In this document: positions 37,353-46,372 of the stretch, one piece after another
How positions within the stretch are numbered: position 1 is the stretch's first letter
Layout: every line of letters starts with the position of its first letter
The notes under the pieces: generated by a model
The model's database searches: none
Seen by the model: the letters and a program-made list of their open reading frames with translations, nothing else
Told to the model about the DNA's origin: nothing
NCBI GenBank assembly: GCA_002279935.1
Contig: NCCZ01000004.1
Span: 358,632 to 422,631 of the forward strand
DNA length: 64,000 nucleotides
Reading direction: 5' to 3'
Source: Hyphomicrobium sp. 12-62-95
GTDB taxonomy: Bacteria > Pseudomonadota > Alphaproteobacteria > Rhizobiales > Hyphomicrobiaceae
Translations under genes and position numbers: made by a program

Positions 37353-37659
37353 CGAAAATGTTTACCCGCCGCCGCCGCCGCCCAAGGGTGCCGGTGATCA
37401 GCGCCAGCGCGCCGAAAACGGCCCACGTCGGAAAGCCGATCACGACGGCCTCGATCGCCGACCACACGGCCGGCGAAACTCCGGCGCTCACGCGCTCGCG
37501 CGCCGCAGCCAGCGAGTTCGGTGAGATCCGCTCCCACTGCGTTTCGAAACTCGTCCCCGCAAACGGCCCCGACCCGTTGAGCCACGGCGTCGCGTCCGCC
37601 ACCAGCGCTATGATCGCGATCAGCGCGAACAGACCCGCAAGAAACCTCAGAGCAGCCAT
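37345..37659 (-). CDS. Small two-helix membrane protein, unknown
   Basis: 104 residues from ATG 37659: an N-terminal helix (FLAGLFALIAIIALVADA), a loop with TSFETQWERISPNSLAAARE, and a second helix (VIGFPTWAVFGALALITGTL) followed by a strongly basic RRRRR tail. Similar small proteins are found in Rhizobiales, but no function is known to me. The frame extends upstream to 37827 with no sign of coding. Confidence 0.65.
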   Translation of the reverse strand: MAALRFLAGLFALIAIIALVADATPWLNGSGPFAGTSFETQWERISPNSLAAARERVSAGVSPAVWSAIEAVVIGFPTWAVFGALALITGTLGRRRRRVNIFVN

Positions 37660-37871
37660 GTGTGGCTCCCAACTATGCGGCGCGCTGTGCCGCGTCTCCC
37701 TGTCCTTGCCGCGCTTCGCATCTCCCGGCAAGCGCAGCACCCCTCCGCCCTGCGCGAAAGCCGAAAAAACCCCCAGCCTCACGACCGCTTGCCTCAGCAA
37801 CGTGGCGCTGCAGTGACGTGTTGCCATTGAACTGCACTTGGGCTTAAGTGCGCCGCTCCCAAGCGAGGCAC

Positions 37872-37961
37872 GGAGAGGTGGCCGAGTGGTTTAAGGCGCA
37901 CGCCTGGAACGCGTGTGTAGGGGAAACTCTACCGTGGGTTCGAATCCCACTCTCTCCGCCA
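37872..37961 (+). tRNA. tRNA-Ser (GGA anticodon)
   Basis: 90-base tRNA with acceptor arm GGAGAGG pairing to the 3' end before GCCA, D-loop with GCCGAGTGGTTTAAGG, anticodon GGA in CCTGGAACG, a long variable arm (TGTGTAGGGGAAACTCTACC) and T-loop GGTTCGAATCCC. The long variable arm is specific for class II tRNA and GGA reads UCC/UCU serine codons. The accessory region begins right after it. Confidence 0.95.
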
Positions 37962-37987
37962 CTTAACTTCGCGAAGTGTGTTCTCCG

Positions 37988-38010
37988 ATCCGGCCGCGGC
38001 CGGATTTTTT
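37988..38010 (+). terminator. Terminator after tRNA-Ser
   Basis: ATCCGGCC-gc-GGCCGGAT followed by six T, 26 bases after the tRNA. Confidence 0.9.
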
Positions 38011-38361
38011 CGTTCTTTTCAAAGGTTATGCGCACGGGGCTCTTCACTGGCCTCGGCCGCAGAAGGCTCGAATGCGTTCTCTCAGGGGCGATATTCTCCG
38101 GACCTGTTGACTGCGCTGGTTTGGTGAAGTCTTCCTAAGTACCCGAACATGAACATGTTTTTAGGTTCCGGTCTGAACACTTCGACCCGGGTGGTGTTTG
38201 CGGGATGGAACCCAATTCGAAAGCTGCTCAGAGTGGTTGCTTCAGTGATGGTGCGCGCCTCGCCTGCAGGGCAGGTGACCGCGGCCCAGCCCATGGCAAA
38301 ACGCCGTCGTCCTCAATTTGGCAGCTTTCACCTCAAAAGACCTTCAACAGTCGCGGGCCGC
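38011..38361. other. No convincing gene: boundary of the accessory region
   Basis: This 350-base stretch between tRNA-Ser and hsdS has one open frame (38149-38430) that runs into the end of hsdS antisense and resembles nothing known. I see no clear repeat of the tRNA 3' end, integrase or promoter. It may be scar DNA at the insertion point. Confidence 0.5.
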
Positions 38362-39963
38362 TCATTCCGCCACTTCGATTTCGGCCACGTCCACTGGCGC
38401 GAGGGCCTCTTGGAGGAGGGCTTCGAGTAGGCGGCGGCGGGTGGCGGTGGATTGGTCAAGGCTTGCCTTTAGCCGGTCGCAGAGCGCCATCAGCGCATCG
38501 ACCTTGGCGACGATGCGGTGCTGCTCCGCGAGCGGTGGGAGGGGGACAACGAACTGCGTTACGTCCGTCAAGCGGAAGCTGTTCTTGATGCCTCGTTGCG
38601 GCTCATTGAACTGCGCCTGAGCGAATGGCGAGCGAAACAATTCAGGGAGGTAGCGACCTTTGACCTCGTCAATCGGGCGAACCATCGCTGTATGTTGATT
38701 GATGTAGGCTTCGCCGAACCCCTCTGGGATGAGGCCAAGCATGCCCACCTCGCCGGTAATCGATATCAGAACATCGCCTGCCAAGAGTCGGGTTCGCGTG
38801 CCCTCTCCGTCTGCCGGCGGCTTGACGTGCTGAATATGGTCAAGCCGAAGGCGATAATGATCCTTCGAAAGATTACCCATGCGAACAAAGATCGCGCCTT
38901 CGTTCGTGTAGTGCTTTGCCCAATCACGCGAACCGCTCGTGACCATCTGCGACAGATGCCCCAAGCGCACCCATTCCCAGCCGCGCGGCAACTCGAAGGC
39001 CGCATCGGCCTCAGTCAACGGCGGAAGCGGTTTTTCCCGAATAATCTGTCCCGCCTTCACCAGCCGCGCCTTCTCCTTCGCGATCCGTTTCAGCAGTTCC
39101 GACGCCGGCTCGTCCTTCGGGTCCTGTGGCACGAGCTTGCCACGCACCGCGAGGTTGAGAATCGTCTGGCGCAGCGCCTTGATCTGATCGGGGCGCGTGG
39201 TAAGGGCGGGCAGCGCTTCGAGGGCGAAGCGGGCGTCGGTCTGGAAGGTCTCAGGATCGGGCGCGTTGAGGCGGGCCAGGCTCGCCGCCGCCAGCCGGTC
39301 GCGCGCCGCCTCGCGGCCCGCCCGTGCCGCCGCCAGCCGGTCGCACAGGCCCATCAATTCATTGACCTTGGCGACGATGCGGTGCTGTTCGGCGAGGGGT
39401 GGGAGAGCAATAATCTGGGCGTAGGCCTCGGAACGGCTCAGGCCCGGTTTCACGCCCTTTCCGAGCTTATCCAGATCGAGAGCTGCTAACATGTTCAACA
39501 AGAACCGAAGATCAAGGAATGATGGAGATTCGACGAAGTAGGCAACGTCCGTTGTCCATGAAGGGCCGTCGCAAAGGTTCAACGCACCTGCCGATCCCTT
39601 GCGGCCTACAATTATCGAAGGGCGCTGCGTCAGCGGCTCATCCGTGAACCCGACGATCCCATTTGAACCGAAAACTGGCACCGGTCCTTCGTCCAGTCGC
39701 TCGCTCGCCTTCAAGCCCTCGCCGTATTGGAAATCCAGGATCGAACCGATCTTGGTGCGCCGCCATCCTTGCGGCAATCCGGTTTGATCCAGCTTCTCCT
39801 TGTCGATCCGCTTCAGCAATTCCGACGCCGGTTCGTCGTTCGCGTCCTGCGGCACGAGTTTGCCGCGCACGGCCAGATCAAGAATGAAGCGGCGCAGCCG
39901 GGCAATCGCGTCGGGCGCGTCGGCGATCCGCTCATAGTGCTGCAACAGGCGTTCGGCGTTCAT
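38362..39963 (-). CDS. hsdS: Type I restriction enzyme specificity subunit HsdS
   Basis: DNA-recognition subunit with two target recognition domains and conserved repeats. LPPLAEQHRIVAKV followed by LMxLCDRL appears twice (about residues 200-225 and 485-510), and LAVRGKLVPQD followed by DEPASELLKRI also appears twice (about 28-50 and 275-297). The first domain reads LPQGWRRTKIGSILDFQYGE, the second LPRGWEWVRLGHLSQMVTSG. Length 533 is at the long end. Its start overlaps the hsdM stop (ATGA). Confidence 0.93.
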   Translation of the reverse strand: MNAERLLQHYERIADAPDAIARLRRFILDLAVRGKLVPQDANDEPASELLKRIDKEKLDQTGLPQGWRRTKIGSILDFQYGEGLKASERLDEGPVPVFGSNGIVGFTDEPLTQRPSIIVGRKGSAGALNLCDGPSWTTDVAYFVESPSFLDLRFLLNMLAALDLDKLGKGVKPGLSRSEAYAQIIALPPLAEQHRIVAKVNELMGLCDRLAAARAGREAARDRLAAASLARLNAPDPETFQTDARFALEALPALTTRPDQIKALRQTILNLAVRGKLVPQDPKDEPASELLKRIAKEKARLVKAGQIIREKPLPPLTEADAAFELPRGWEWVRLGHLSQMVTSGSRDWAKHYTNEGAIFVRMGNLSKDHYRLRLDHIQHVKPPADGEGTRTRLLAGDVLISITGEVGMLGLIPEGFGEAYINQHTAMVRPIDEVKGRYLPELFRSPFAQAQFNEPQRGIKNSFRLTDVTQFVVPLPPLAEQHRIVAKVDALMALCDRLKASLDQSTATRRRLLEALLQEALAPVDVAEIEVAE

Positions 39964-41414
39964 CTTGCCAGCGCCTCGGCGAGGATCGCCTTCAACTGAT
40001 CGCGATAGTCCGCCGTCTCGGCCTCGGCGCGGGCGAGGTCTTCCAGCAACGTTTCCGGGTCGCCGTGGTCATCGGCCACTGCGTGCGGGTTCTTGAAATC
40101 GAGGTTGTAGCCGCGTGCCTTGACCTCCTCGATGGTCACGCGCCACGCCTGTGGTCCTTCCTCGCGGGCTGTCCGCTCCTTGCCTCCCCACCAGTCGATG
40201 CAGGGTTGCAGATGCTCGAAGCGGATCGGCTTCGTCATCGAATAGGCCTTCTGGCTTTCGGGCACGCGGTGTTCGAAGAACCATGTTTCCTTGGTCGGCG
40301 TGCCCTTCTCGAAGAACAGCAGGTTCGTGCCGATTGAAGCATAGGGCTTAAACACAGAGTTCGGCAGGCGGACGATGGTGTGGAGGTTGCATTCCTCCAT
40401 CAGATGTTCCTTCAGCCGCGTCTTGACGCCCTCGCCAAACAGCGAGCCATCGGGCAACACGACGGCGGCGCGCCCGCCATCCTTGAGCAGCCGCACGATC
40501 AGGGCGAGAAACAAATCCGCTGTTTCCTTGGTGCGGAAGGTGGGGAAGTTGTTCTCGACGCCGTCTTCTTCCTTGCCGCCGAAGGGTGGATTGGTAAGGA
40601 CGATATCGACCCGCTCGTCCCGTCCCCACGAAATCAACGGCCGGGCGAGCGTGTTGTCGTGGCGCACGAAGCCCGCATCCTCGACGCCGTGCAGCAGCAT
40701 GTTGGTGACGCAAAGCATGTGCGGCAGCGGCTTCTTCTCCACCGCGCGCAAGCCCGCCTCCATAGCCGCGCGCTGCTTGGGCGTGCGGATGTGGTGCTTC
40801 TCCATGTGCCGGATGGCGCAGGTCAGGAAGCCGCCCGTGCCGCAAGCGGGGTCGAACAGGGTTTCGCCGGGTTTCGGGTCGATCCGGTCCACCATGAAGG
40901 CGGTGACCGCGCGCGGTGTGTAATATTCGCCGGCATTGCCCGCGGATTGTAGATCGTTGAGCAGTTGCTCGTAGATTTCGCCGAAGTGCTGCCGGTCGGC
41001 CAGGGTGTTGAAATCGATGCCGCTGATCTTGTTGACCACCTGCCGCATCAACTGGCCAGATTTCATGTAGTTGTAGGCGTCCTCGAACACGTCGCGGACG
41101 ATCTTGCGCCTGTCGCCGGGTTTGCCGGTCAGTTGCAGCGTCTTCAGCACCGGGAACAGTTCGCCGTTAACGAAGGCGAGCAGTGCCTCGCCCGTGATGC
41201 CCTCAGGGTCCGCCGCCCAGTTGCGCCACTGGAACTTCGCCGGGATCGGCGAGGCATAGCCAGTGCGCGTAAGTTCAAGCTCCTGATCTTGATCGTCGAT
41301 GATCTTCAGGAAGAACATCCAGCACAACTGACTGATGCGCTGCGCATCGCCATCGACGCCCGAATCCTGGCGCATGATGTCTTGGATGGATTTGACGAGA
41401 GTGCGGACAGACAT
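39960..41414 (-). CDS. hsdM: Type I restriction enzyme DNA methylase HsdM
   Basis: N6-adenine methylase of the RM complex. SAM motif DPACGTGGFLTCA (motif I) and the catalytic NPPFGGKEEDG (motif IV) are present, with an N-terminal HsdM_N helical domain containing WMFFLKIIDDQDQE. Length 484 is normal. It overlaps hsdS and sits three bases after the unknown 197-residue gene. Confidence 0.95.
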   Translation of the reverse strand: MSVRTLVKSIQDIMRQDSGVDGDAQRISQLCWMFFLKIIDDQDQELELTRTGYASPIPAKFQWRNWAADPEGITGEALLAFVNGELFPVLKTLQLTGKPGDRRKIVRDVFEDAYNYMKSGQLMRQVVNKISGIDFNTLADRQHFGEIYEQLLNDLQSAGNAGEYYTPRAVTAFMVDRIDPKPGETLFDPACGTGGFLTCAIRHMEKHHIRTPKQRAAMEAGLRAVEKKPLPHMLCVTNMLLHGVEDAGFVRHDNTLARPLISWGRDERVDIVLTNPPFGGKEEDGVENNFPTFRTKETADLFLALIVRLLKDGGRAAVVLPDGSLFGEGVKTRLKEHLMEECNLHTIVRLPNSVFKPYASIGTNLLFFEKGTPTKETWFFEHRVPESQKAYSMTKPIRFEHLQPCIDWWGGKERTAREEGPQAWRVTIEEVKARGYNLDFKNPHAVADDHGDPETLLEDLARAEAETADYRDQLKAILAEALAR

Positions 41415-41417
41415 GGG

Positions 41418-42011
41418 TTACTCGCTACGAATCTTATTGAAGATGGCCATCTCGATATCTGAGACACGCCAGCCGTCGGAACCAATTCCCGTGTATTTGA
41501 CGCCAGCCTCTCGAACCAAAATCACGAACTCATGGCAGGCGGCCAGCCATTGCAGATAACCTTTTACATCGCGGGTGTAGCCGAGACGTTCGCTAATAAT
41601 GCTGTCCAACACAACGTGCCGATCAGGGGCCAGGAATTTGAGATGCTTCGAACCAAACGAAACAGCCAAGCCCTCGAGTTTAGTTACCGCGTCCAATGCA
41701 TTCGCTATCTGCCCCTGCATGGAGAATTCGAAAGCGCTCTTCATCGCCTTTGAGATTTTCTCGGGGTGGTTACGCTTGATGACTTTACCACCCCGTCGGG
41801 GGTCATCACCCCATAAGCAAACAGCCCTCACGAATTCCCGGCAGTCATCCTGCGGAAAGTTGCGCTTAGCGATTTCGCGGGCCTTAGCTTCCGTGCGCTC
41901 AAGCCGTCCATCTTCGCCGATCCCCTTTGTTAGGTAGCCAGGGAATTCATCAAGCTCGATAACTAGACGAACGAGTTTTAGACTAGTTCCATTGCAAATA
42001 ACTTCCGTCAT
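41418..42011 (-). CDS. Unknown protein inside the type I RM operon
   Basis: 197 residues, translated from an ATG overlapping the hsdR stop, stop three bases before hsdM, so it is clearly part of the operon. The C-terminal half has FGSKHLKFLAPDRHVVLDSIISERLGY, reminiscent of helix-hairpin-helix DNA glycosylase-like proteins (the segment FxSKxLxFLxPDRxxxxDS), and the N-terminal half has FVRAVCLWGDDPRRGGKVIKR. I do not recognise a named family. A DNA-related or RM-modulating role is inference. Confidence 0.7.
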   Translation of the reverse strand: MTEVICNGTSLKLVRLVIELDEFPGYLTKGIGEDGRLERTEAKAREIAKRNFPQDDCREFVRAVCLWGDDPRRGGKVIKRNHPEKISKAMKSAFEFSMQGQIANALDAVTKLEGLAVSFGSKHLKFLAPDRHVVLDSIISERLGYTRDVKGYLQWLAACHEFVILVREAGVKYTGIGSDGWRVSDIEMAIFNKIRSE

Positions 42012-44440
42012 GCCGTTTCCTGATAAATCGCGTCCTGCAACTCATAAACGGCCTTCTGGAAGCCCTCCTTGCCGCCGAACGCTGTGATGAGTTGAACGAC
42101 GCTGCCCATCGCATTGAAGGGCGCGATGCGCAACACGTTGGTGTCGTCGAGATTGAGCACGCCCTCGTCGCGATATTTTTCCAGGAGCGCGTCGAGCACG
42201 GCGCGGGCTTGCGGCCCATACTTCGTGAACACGTCTCGCTTCTTCACGTTCTCAGCTCGTTCGCGGCGGGTGAGCGGCTTCCGATCGAAGGCAATGTGGC
42301 AGATCAGATCGAACGGATCGAGGTTCTTGCCGAGTTCGTCTGCGATCGCGTCGAGCGTGAGGCCTTCGGCTTCCAGTTCCTCGATGATCGCCTGCTTGCG
42401 CTCGGCGGACTTCCAACTCCTGAGGAACTCGTCAAGGCTGGCGAATCGCTTCTTCAGTGCGGTCTTGGTGAAGTCGCGCAAAGACTCCGTGACGAGCTTG
42501 CCGTTCGCGTCGAGATATTCCACGCGCTCGGCAACGATACGCGCGCCGACGCCATCGATATAGACCTTTCGGATCGGACCACTGGGCGGGATCGGCAAGC
42601 CCGGCTGATCGACCAAGGTTTCATCCGCGCTGGGTGTCGGCTGAGTGTCCTCGCCCTGCGGCGCGTCCTCGGGCGGCGTGATCGGCTCTCCCTCGCCCGG
42701 CTCGTAAATCTGCACCGGATCGCCGTCGAAGTCCGGGTCGGCGAAATGCGCGGTTGCGCCGCGAAAGTCGATCAAGGTGAAATAGAACTTCTTGGTGTCC
42801 TCGTGCACGCGCGTGCCGCGCCCGACGATCTGCTTGAACTCCGTCATCGAGCCCACATGCCGGTCAAGCACGATCAGGCGGCAGGTCTGTGCATCGACAC
42901 CAGTCGAAAGCAGCCGTGAGGTCGTAACCAGCACGGGGTACTTCGATTCCGGGTCGATGAAGTTGCCAAGCTGGTCCTGGCCCTCCTTATCGCTTCCAGT
43001 GATGCGCATGACATAGCGGGCGTTCTCAGCAACCAGATCGGCGTTCTCATTGATGAGCGCCTGCCGCATCCGCGCCGCGTGCTCCTCATCTACGCAGAAG
43101 ACTATGGTCTTCTGGAACCGGTCGCCGCTTTCCTTCAGGAACTCAGTGACCTTCTTCGCGGTGAGCTGGGTGCGGTCATCAAGCACCAGCGTGCGATCGA
43201 AGTCCTTAGTGTTGTAAATACGGTCCTCGACCTCCTCGCCGTCGCGGTCGCGTTGTCCCTTCTCCGGGCGATAGCCCTCCACATCGCGGTCGATATGAAT
43301 CTTGATGACCTTGTAGGGCGCGAGGAAGCCGTCGCTGATGCCTTGCTTCAGCGAATATGTGAAAACCGGTTCGCCGAAGTAATTGGTGTTGGAGACGTAT
43401 TCGGTTTCCTTCGGCGTGGCGGTGAGACCGATCTGCGTTGCGCTAGAGAAATATTCGAGAATTTCCCGCCAGGCTGAGTCCTCGGCAGCGCTTCCGCGAT
43501 GACACTCGTCAATTACTATCAGGTCAAAAAAGCCGCGCGAAAACTCACGATAAAGCTTCTGCCGTTCCTCCGGCCCCGTGATCGTCTGATAGAGGCCGAG
43601 ATAGATTTCGAAGGCGGTGTCGATGCGGCGCTTAGCGTCGAGCGCCAGCGTCAGATCGACCTTGCTACCGTCCTGCCGCTCGATCGTTTTGGCGTTGGTC
43701 GAAAGTTTCGCCATGGCTGCACCGAATGGGCGAAAGTCGTTCACCATCGTCTGGTCGATCAGCACATTGCGATCCGCCAGGAACAGGATGCGCTTCTTGC
43801 GGCCAGCCTTCCACAAGCGCCAGATGATCTGGAATGCGGTGTAGGTCTTGCCGGTGCCGGTCGCCATTACCAGCAACACGCGGTCCCGGCCTTTAGCGAT
43901 GGCTTCGATCGCCACGTTGACGGCGTTGACCTGATAATAGCGCGGGGCCTTGCCGCTGCCGTCGTCGAAATAGTCTTGCAGTACGATCTGCTCGGCTTCA
44001 TCGTCGAGGCCTTTCCAGGCGCGGTAGCGTGCCCACAGATCGGCAGGCGATGGGAAGGCGTCGAGCCCCAGATTGGTCTCGATCATGGCCCTCTGGCCGG
44101 TGCGATCGTGAAACACGAAGCCGTCGCCGTTCGATGAGAACACGAAGGGGATGTCCAGCGTCGCGGCGTAGTCGAGCGCTTGCTGCATCCCATCGCCAAC
44201 GGAATGGTTGTTGTCCTTCGCCTCGATCAGCGCAATCGGAATGTTTGGCTTGTAGTAGAGAATGAAATCGGCCTTCTTCGCCTTGCCGCGCGTTACCAGC
44301 TTGCCGCGCACGATGATGCGGCCCTTAGTGAAATAAACCTCCTCGCGCACTTGCAACATCTCGTCCCAGCCAGCGCGTTTTACGGCGGGCAGGATGAACT
44401 TCGTGCAAATATCGCGCTCGGTGAGGCTTCGCTTGTCCAT
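42008..44440 (-). CDS. hsdR: Type I restriction enzyme translocase/nuclease HsdR
   Basis: Restriction and motor subunit. N-terminal PD-(D/E)xK nuclease with IALIEAKDNNHSVGDGMQQA, then SF2 helicase motifs: ATGTGKTYTAFQ (Walker A), VIDECHRGSA (motif II), SATPK-like LTATPKETEYV (motif III) and FKQIVGRGTRVHEDT (motif VI). The C-terminal part resembles the EcoEI R protein. Length 810 is standard for this branch, and the protein looks intact. Confidence 0.94.
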   Translation of the reverse strand: MDKRSLTERDICTKFILPAVKRAGWDEMLQVREEVYFTKGRIIVRGKLVTRGKAKKADFILYYKPNIPIALIEAKDNNHSVGDGMQQALDYAATLDIPFVFSSNGDGFVFHDRTGQRAMIETNLGLDAFPSPADLWARYRAWKGLDDEAEQIVLQDYFDDGSGKAPRYYQVNAVNVAIEAIAKGRDRVLLVMATGTGKTYTAFQIIWRLWKAGRKKRILFLADRNVLIDQTMVNDFRPFGAAMAKLSTNAKTIERQDGSKVDLTLALDAKRRIDTAFEIYLGLYQTITGPEERQKLYREFSRGFFDLIVIDECHRGSAAEDSAWREILEYFSSATQIGLTATPKETEYVSNTNYFGEPVFTYSLKQGISDGFLAPYKVIKIHIDRDVEGYRPEKGQRDRDGEEVEDRIYNTKDFDRTLVLDDRTQLTAKKVTEFLKESGDRFQKTIVFCVDEEHAARMRQALINENADLVAENARYVMRITGSDKEGQDQLGNFIDPESKYPVLVTTSRLLSTGVDAQTCRLIVLDRHVGSMTEFKQIVGRGTRVHEDTKKFYFTLIDFRGATAHFADPDFDGDPVQIYEPGEGEPITPPEDAPQGEDTQPTPSADETLVDQPGLPIPPSGPIRKVYIDGVGARIVAERVEYLDANGKLVTESLRDFTKTALKKRFASLDEFLRSWKSAERKQAIIEELEAEGLTLDAIADELGKNLDPFDLICHIAFDRKPLTRRERAENVKKRDVFTKYGPQARAVLDALLEKYRDEGVLNLDDTNVLRIAPFNAMGSVVQLITAFGGKEGFQKAVYELQDAIYQETA

Positions 44441-44444
44441 GCGC

Positions 44445-44606
44445 TCAGTCGACGCTCTGTTCTTCTGTAGTTATAGCGGCCTCTCCGGTGGGCTTCGTAT
44501 TCGGCAAATCCATCCGCTTCAGACGCTCATACTGCACGACGATGGGCCGGCCATGCGGATCGACAGCAGCGGGTTCGGCCCAAGCAGCTGTATTTGGCGT
44601 CGTCAC
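44445..44606 (-). CDS. 53-residue ORF upstream of hsdR
   Basis: GTG 44606 to TGA 44445, encoding TTPNTAAWAEPAAVDPHGRP, then IVVQYERLKRMDLPN, and a polar tail. Its stop is four bases before the hsdR start, so it would be the first gene of the operon. No known family. The VQY-containing piece has a faint similarity to the ORF at 47045. It is not supported by length alone; context is the main argument. Confidence 0.4.
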   Translation of the reverse strand: MTTPNTAAWAEPAAVDPHGRPIVVQYERLKRMDLPNTKPTGEAAITTEEQSVD

Positions 44607-44663
44607 TTAAGCAGTTTTGGCTAATTTTGCCCATTGAAGCAATAGCAGCGGCGGCGCGCTATA

Positions 44664-45065
44664 TCAGAAGTAAGATGATCGGAGACCGAATAAGGTGTCT
44701 TTCTGCTCCCCCCACTCCACAGGAAACGGCTCCGTCAGCCGCGCCAGCGTCACTTCCGGCCCCTGCTTCCCATCCAGGATAGAGGTGACAATTTCTGGCG
44801 CGAGCAGCGTCAGCCGCAGAACGCGCGTCATGTAGGACAGCGCCATTCCCTCGTGCTGGGCTAGGTCAGTAATTGACGCGAACTCCCCCGACTCCAGCAT
44901 CCGCTTCCACCGGAACGCGCGTGCGAGCGCCTTGACCAAGGTGTTGTCCGTCACTCGGGGCTGTGGCGCTCCGTCAGGCAGCTGCATCTCCTTTCGCCCG
45001 CCACGTTTCACGATCCGGAACGGCACGCGAATGGTGATGGTGTCGGGAACGATTGTGCCGTTCAT
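44664..45065 (-). CDS. HTH protein linked to the serine recombinase
   Basis: 133 residues, starting inside the recombinase stop (ATGA). It has a ParB/KorB-like helix-turn-helix: FASITDLAQHEGMALSYMTR then VLRLTLLAPEIVTSILDG. The N-terminal 40 residues are basic beta-rich sequence. Small proteins of this kind repeatedly follow large serine recombinases in Rhizobiales; they may be accessory DNA-binding factors. It lacks the N-terminal ParB domain. Confidence 0.72.
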   Translation of the reverse strand: MNGTIVPDTITIRVPFRIVKRGGRKEMQLPDGAPQPRVTDNTLVKALARAFRWKRMLESGEFASITDLAQHEGMALSYMTRVLRLTLLAPEIVTSILDGKQGPEVTLARLTEPFPVEWGEQKDTLFGLRSSYF

Positions 45066-46372
45066 GCAGCCCGCTCCATATCCCGCGCCATCATTTCCCG
45101 CGTGACCGCGCTCAGCCCATCGACCCGCAAGCGAACGTCGAGCGCGTTGACGCCAACATCAACACGCTCCACCAGCAGCCCGACGATGCGCGCCTGCTCG
45201 GCGGGGAAAAGTTCGTCCCAAAGCGGGTCGAGCTGCTGCAAGGCCGCGCGCGCTTCAGACTCTGTGACATCGCCATCTTGCGACTGCGCTGCCTTCCACG
45301 TACCCGCCACGATCTCAGGCTGGCGGAACACGGCCCGCAGCTGGTCGATGACCGTTGCCTCGATCTGACCCGCGCCGACCCGGCTGACGGGGCAGGACCC
45401 GGCGCCATGCTTCAGCACGGTCTGGCTGACATAGTAGCGGTAGAGCTTTCCGCCGCTGCGCGTATGGCTCGGTGAGAAGGCGGCGCCATCGGGGCCATAA
45501 ATCAGGCCCTTGAGCAGTGCCGGCGTGTCGGCCCGGGTGCGCGCGGCGCGTTTGCGGGGGCTCTCTTTCAGAATAGCGTGAACCTTGTCCCACGTCGCGC
45601 GGTCGATAATGGCTTCATGCTCGCCGGGGTAGCTCTCCCCCTTGTGCACCGCCTCGCCAATGAGCGCGCGGTTGTTGAGCAACCGGTAGATGTATTTCTT
45701 GTCGATCCGTTGGCCCCGCGGCGTGCGGATCCCACGTTGCGCCACCTCGCGCGCGAGTTCCGTGGTGGACCCGATCTCGATGAACCGGGCAAACATCCAG
45801 CGCGCATGGGCCGCCGTTGTCTCCTCGATCACCAGCTTGCGATTTTCGACTCGGTAGCCAAAGGGCGGCACGCCGCCCATCCACATCCCCTTCTTACGGC
45901 TGGCGGCAACCTTGTCGCGAATACGCTCGGCGGTCACTTCGCGCTCGAACTGGGCGAAGGATAGCAAGATGTTCAGCGTCAGCCGCCCCATCGACGTGGT
46001 CGTGTTGAACGACTGCGTGACCGAGACGAAGGTGACGCCGTTACGGTCGAACACCTCGACCAGCTTGGCAAAATCCGTAAGCGAACGGCTGAGGCGATCA
46101 ATCTTATAGACCACCACCACGTCGATGAGCCCCTCTTCGATATCGGCGAGCAGACGCTGGAGCCCTGGCCGCTCCAATGTTCCGCCGGAGATGCCGCCGT
46201 CGTCGTATTGATCGCGCACCAGAACCCAGCCCTCGGACCGCTGGCTGGCGATGTAGGATTCGCAGGCCTCGCGCTGGGCATGCAGGCTGTTGAACTCCTG
46301 CTCCAACCCCTCCTCGGAGGATTTGCGCGTGTAGACCGCGCAGCGCAACTTACGCGCGGTGGGCTTTGTCAT
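45062..46372 (-). CDS. Large serine recombinase
   Basis: Site-specific recombinase of the large serine type, 436 residues from ATG 46372 with an AGGAGG-like site. N-terminal resolvase domain: YTRKSSEEGLEQEFNSLHAQ (catalytic Ser in RKSS), DGGISGGTLERPGLQ and YKIDRLSRSLTDFAKL. The recombinase domain has PPFGYRVENRKLVIEE and TPRGQRIDKKYIYRLLNNRALIGE, followed by a zinc-ribbon-like region without clear Cys. It is likely the integrase of the element or a cassette passenger. Confidence 0.9.
   Translation of the reverse strand: MTKPTARKLRCAVYTRKSSEEGLEQEFNSLHAQREACESYIASQRSEGWVLVRDQYDDGGISGGTLERPGLQRLLADIEEGLIDVVVVYKIDRLSRSLTDFAKLVEVFDRNGVTFVSVTQSFNTTTSMGRLTLNILLSFAQFEREVTAERIRDKVAASRKKGMWMGGVPPFGYRVENRKLVIEETTAAHARWMFARFIEIGSTTELAREVAQRGIRTPRGQRIDKKYIYRLLNNRALIGEAVHKGESYPGEHEAIIDRATWDKVHAILKESPRKRAARTRADTPALLKGLIYGPDGAAFSPSHTRSGGKLYRYYVSQTVLKHGAGSCPVSRVGAGQIEATVIDQLRAVFRQPEIVAGTWKAAQSQDGDVTESEARAALQQLDPLWDELFPAEQARIVGLLVERVDVGVNALDVRLRVDGLSAVTREMMARDMERAA

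Noticed and set aside
37848..38138. 96-residue plus frame over tRNA-Ser
   Set aside because: Reads through a folded tRNA; not coding.
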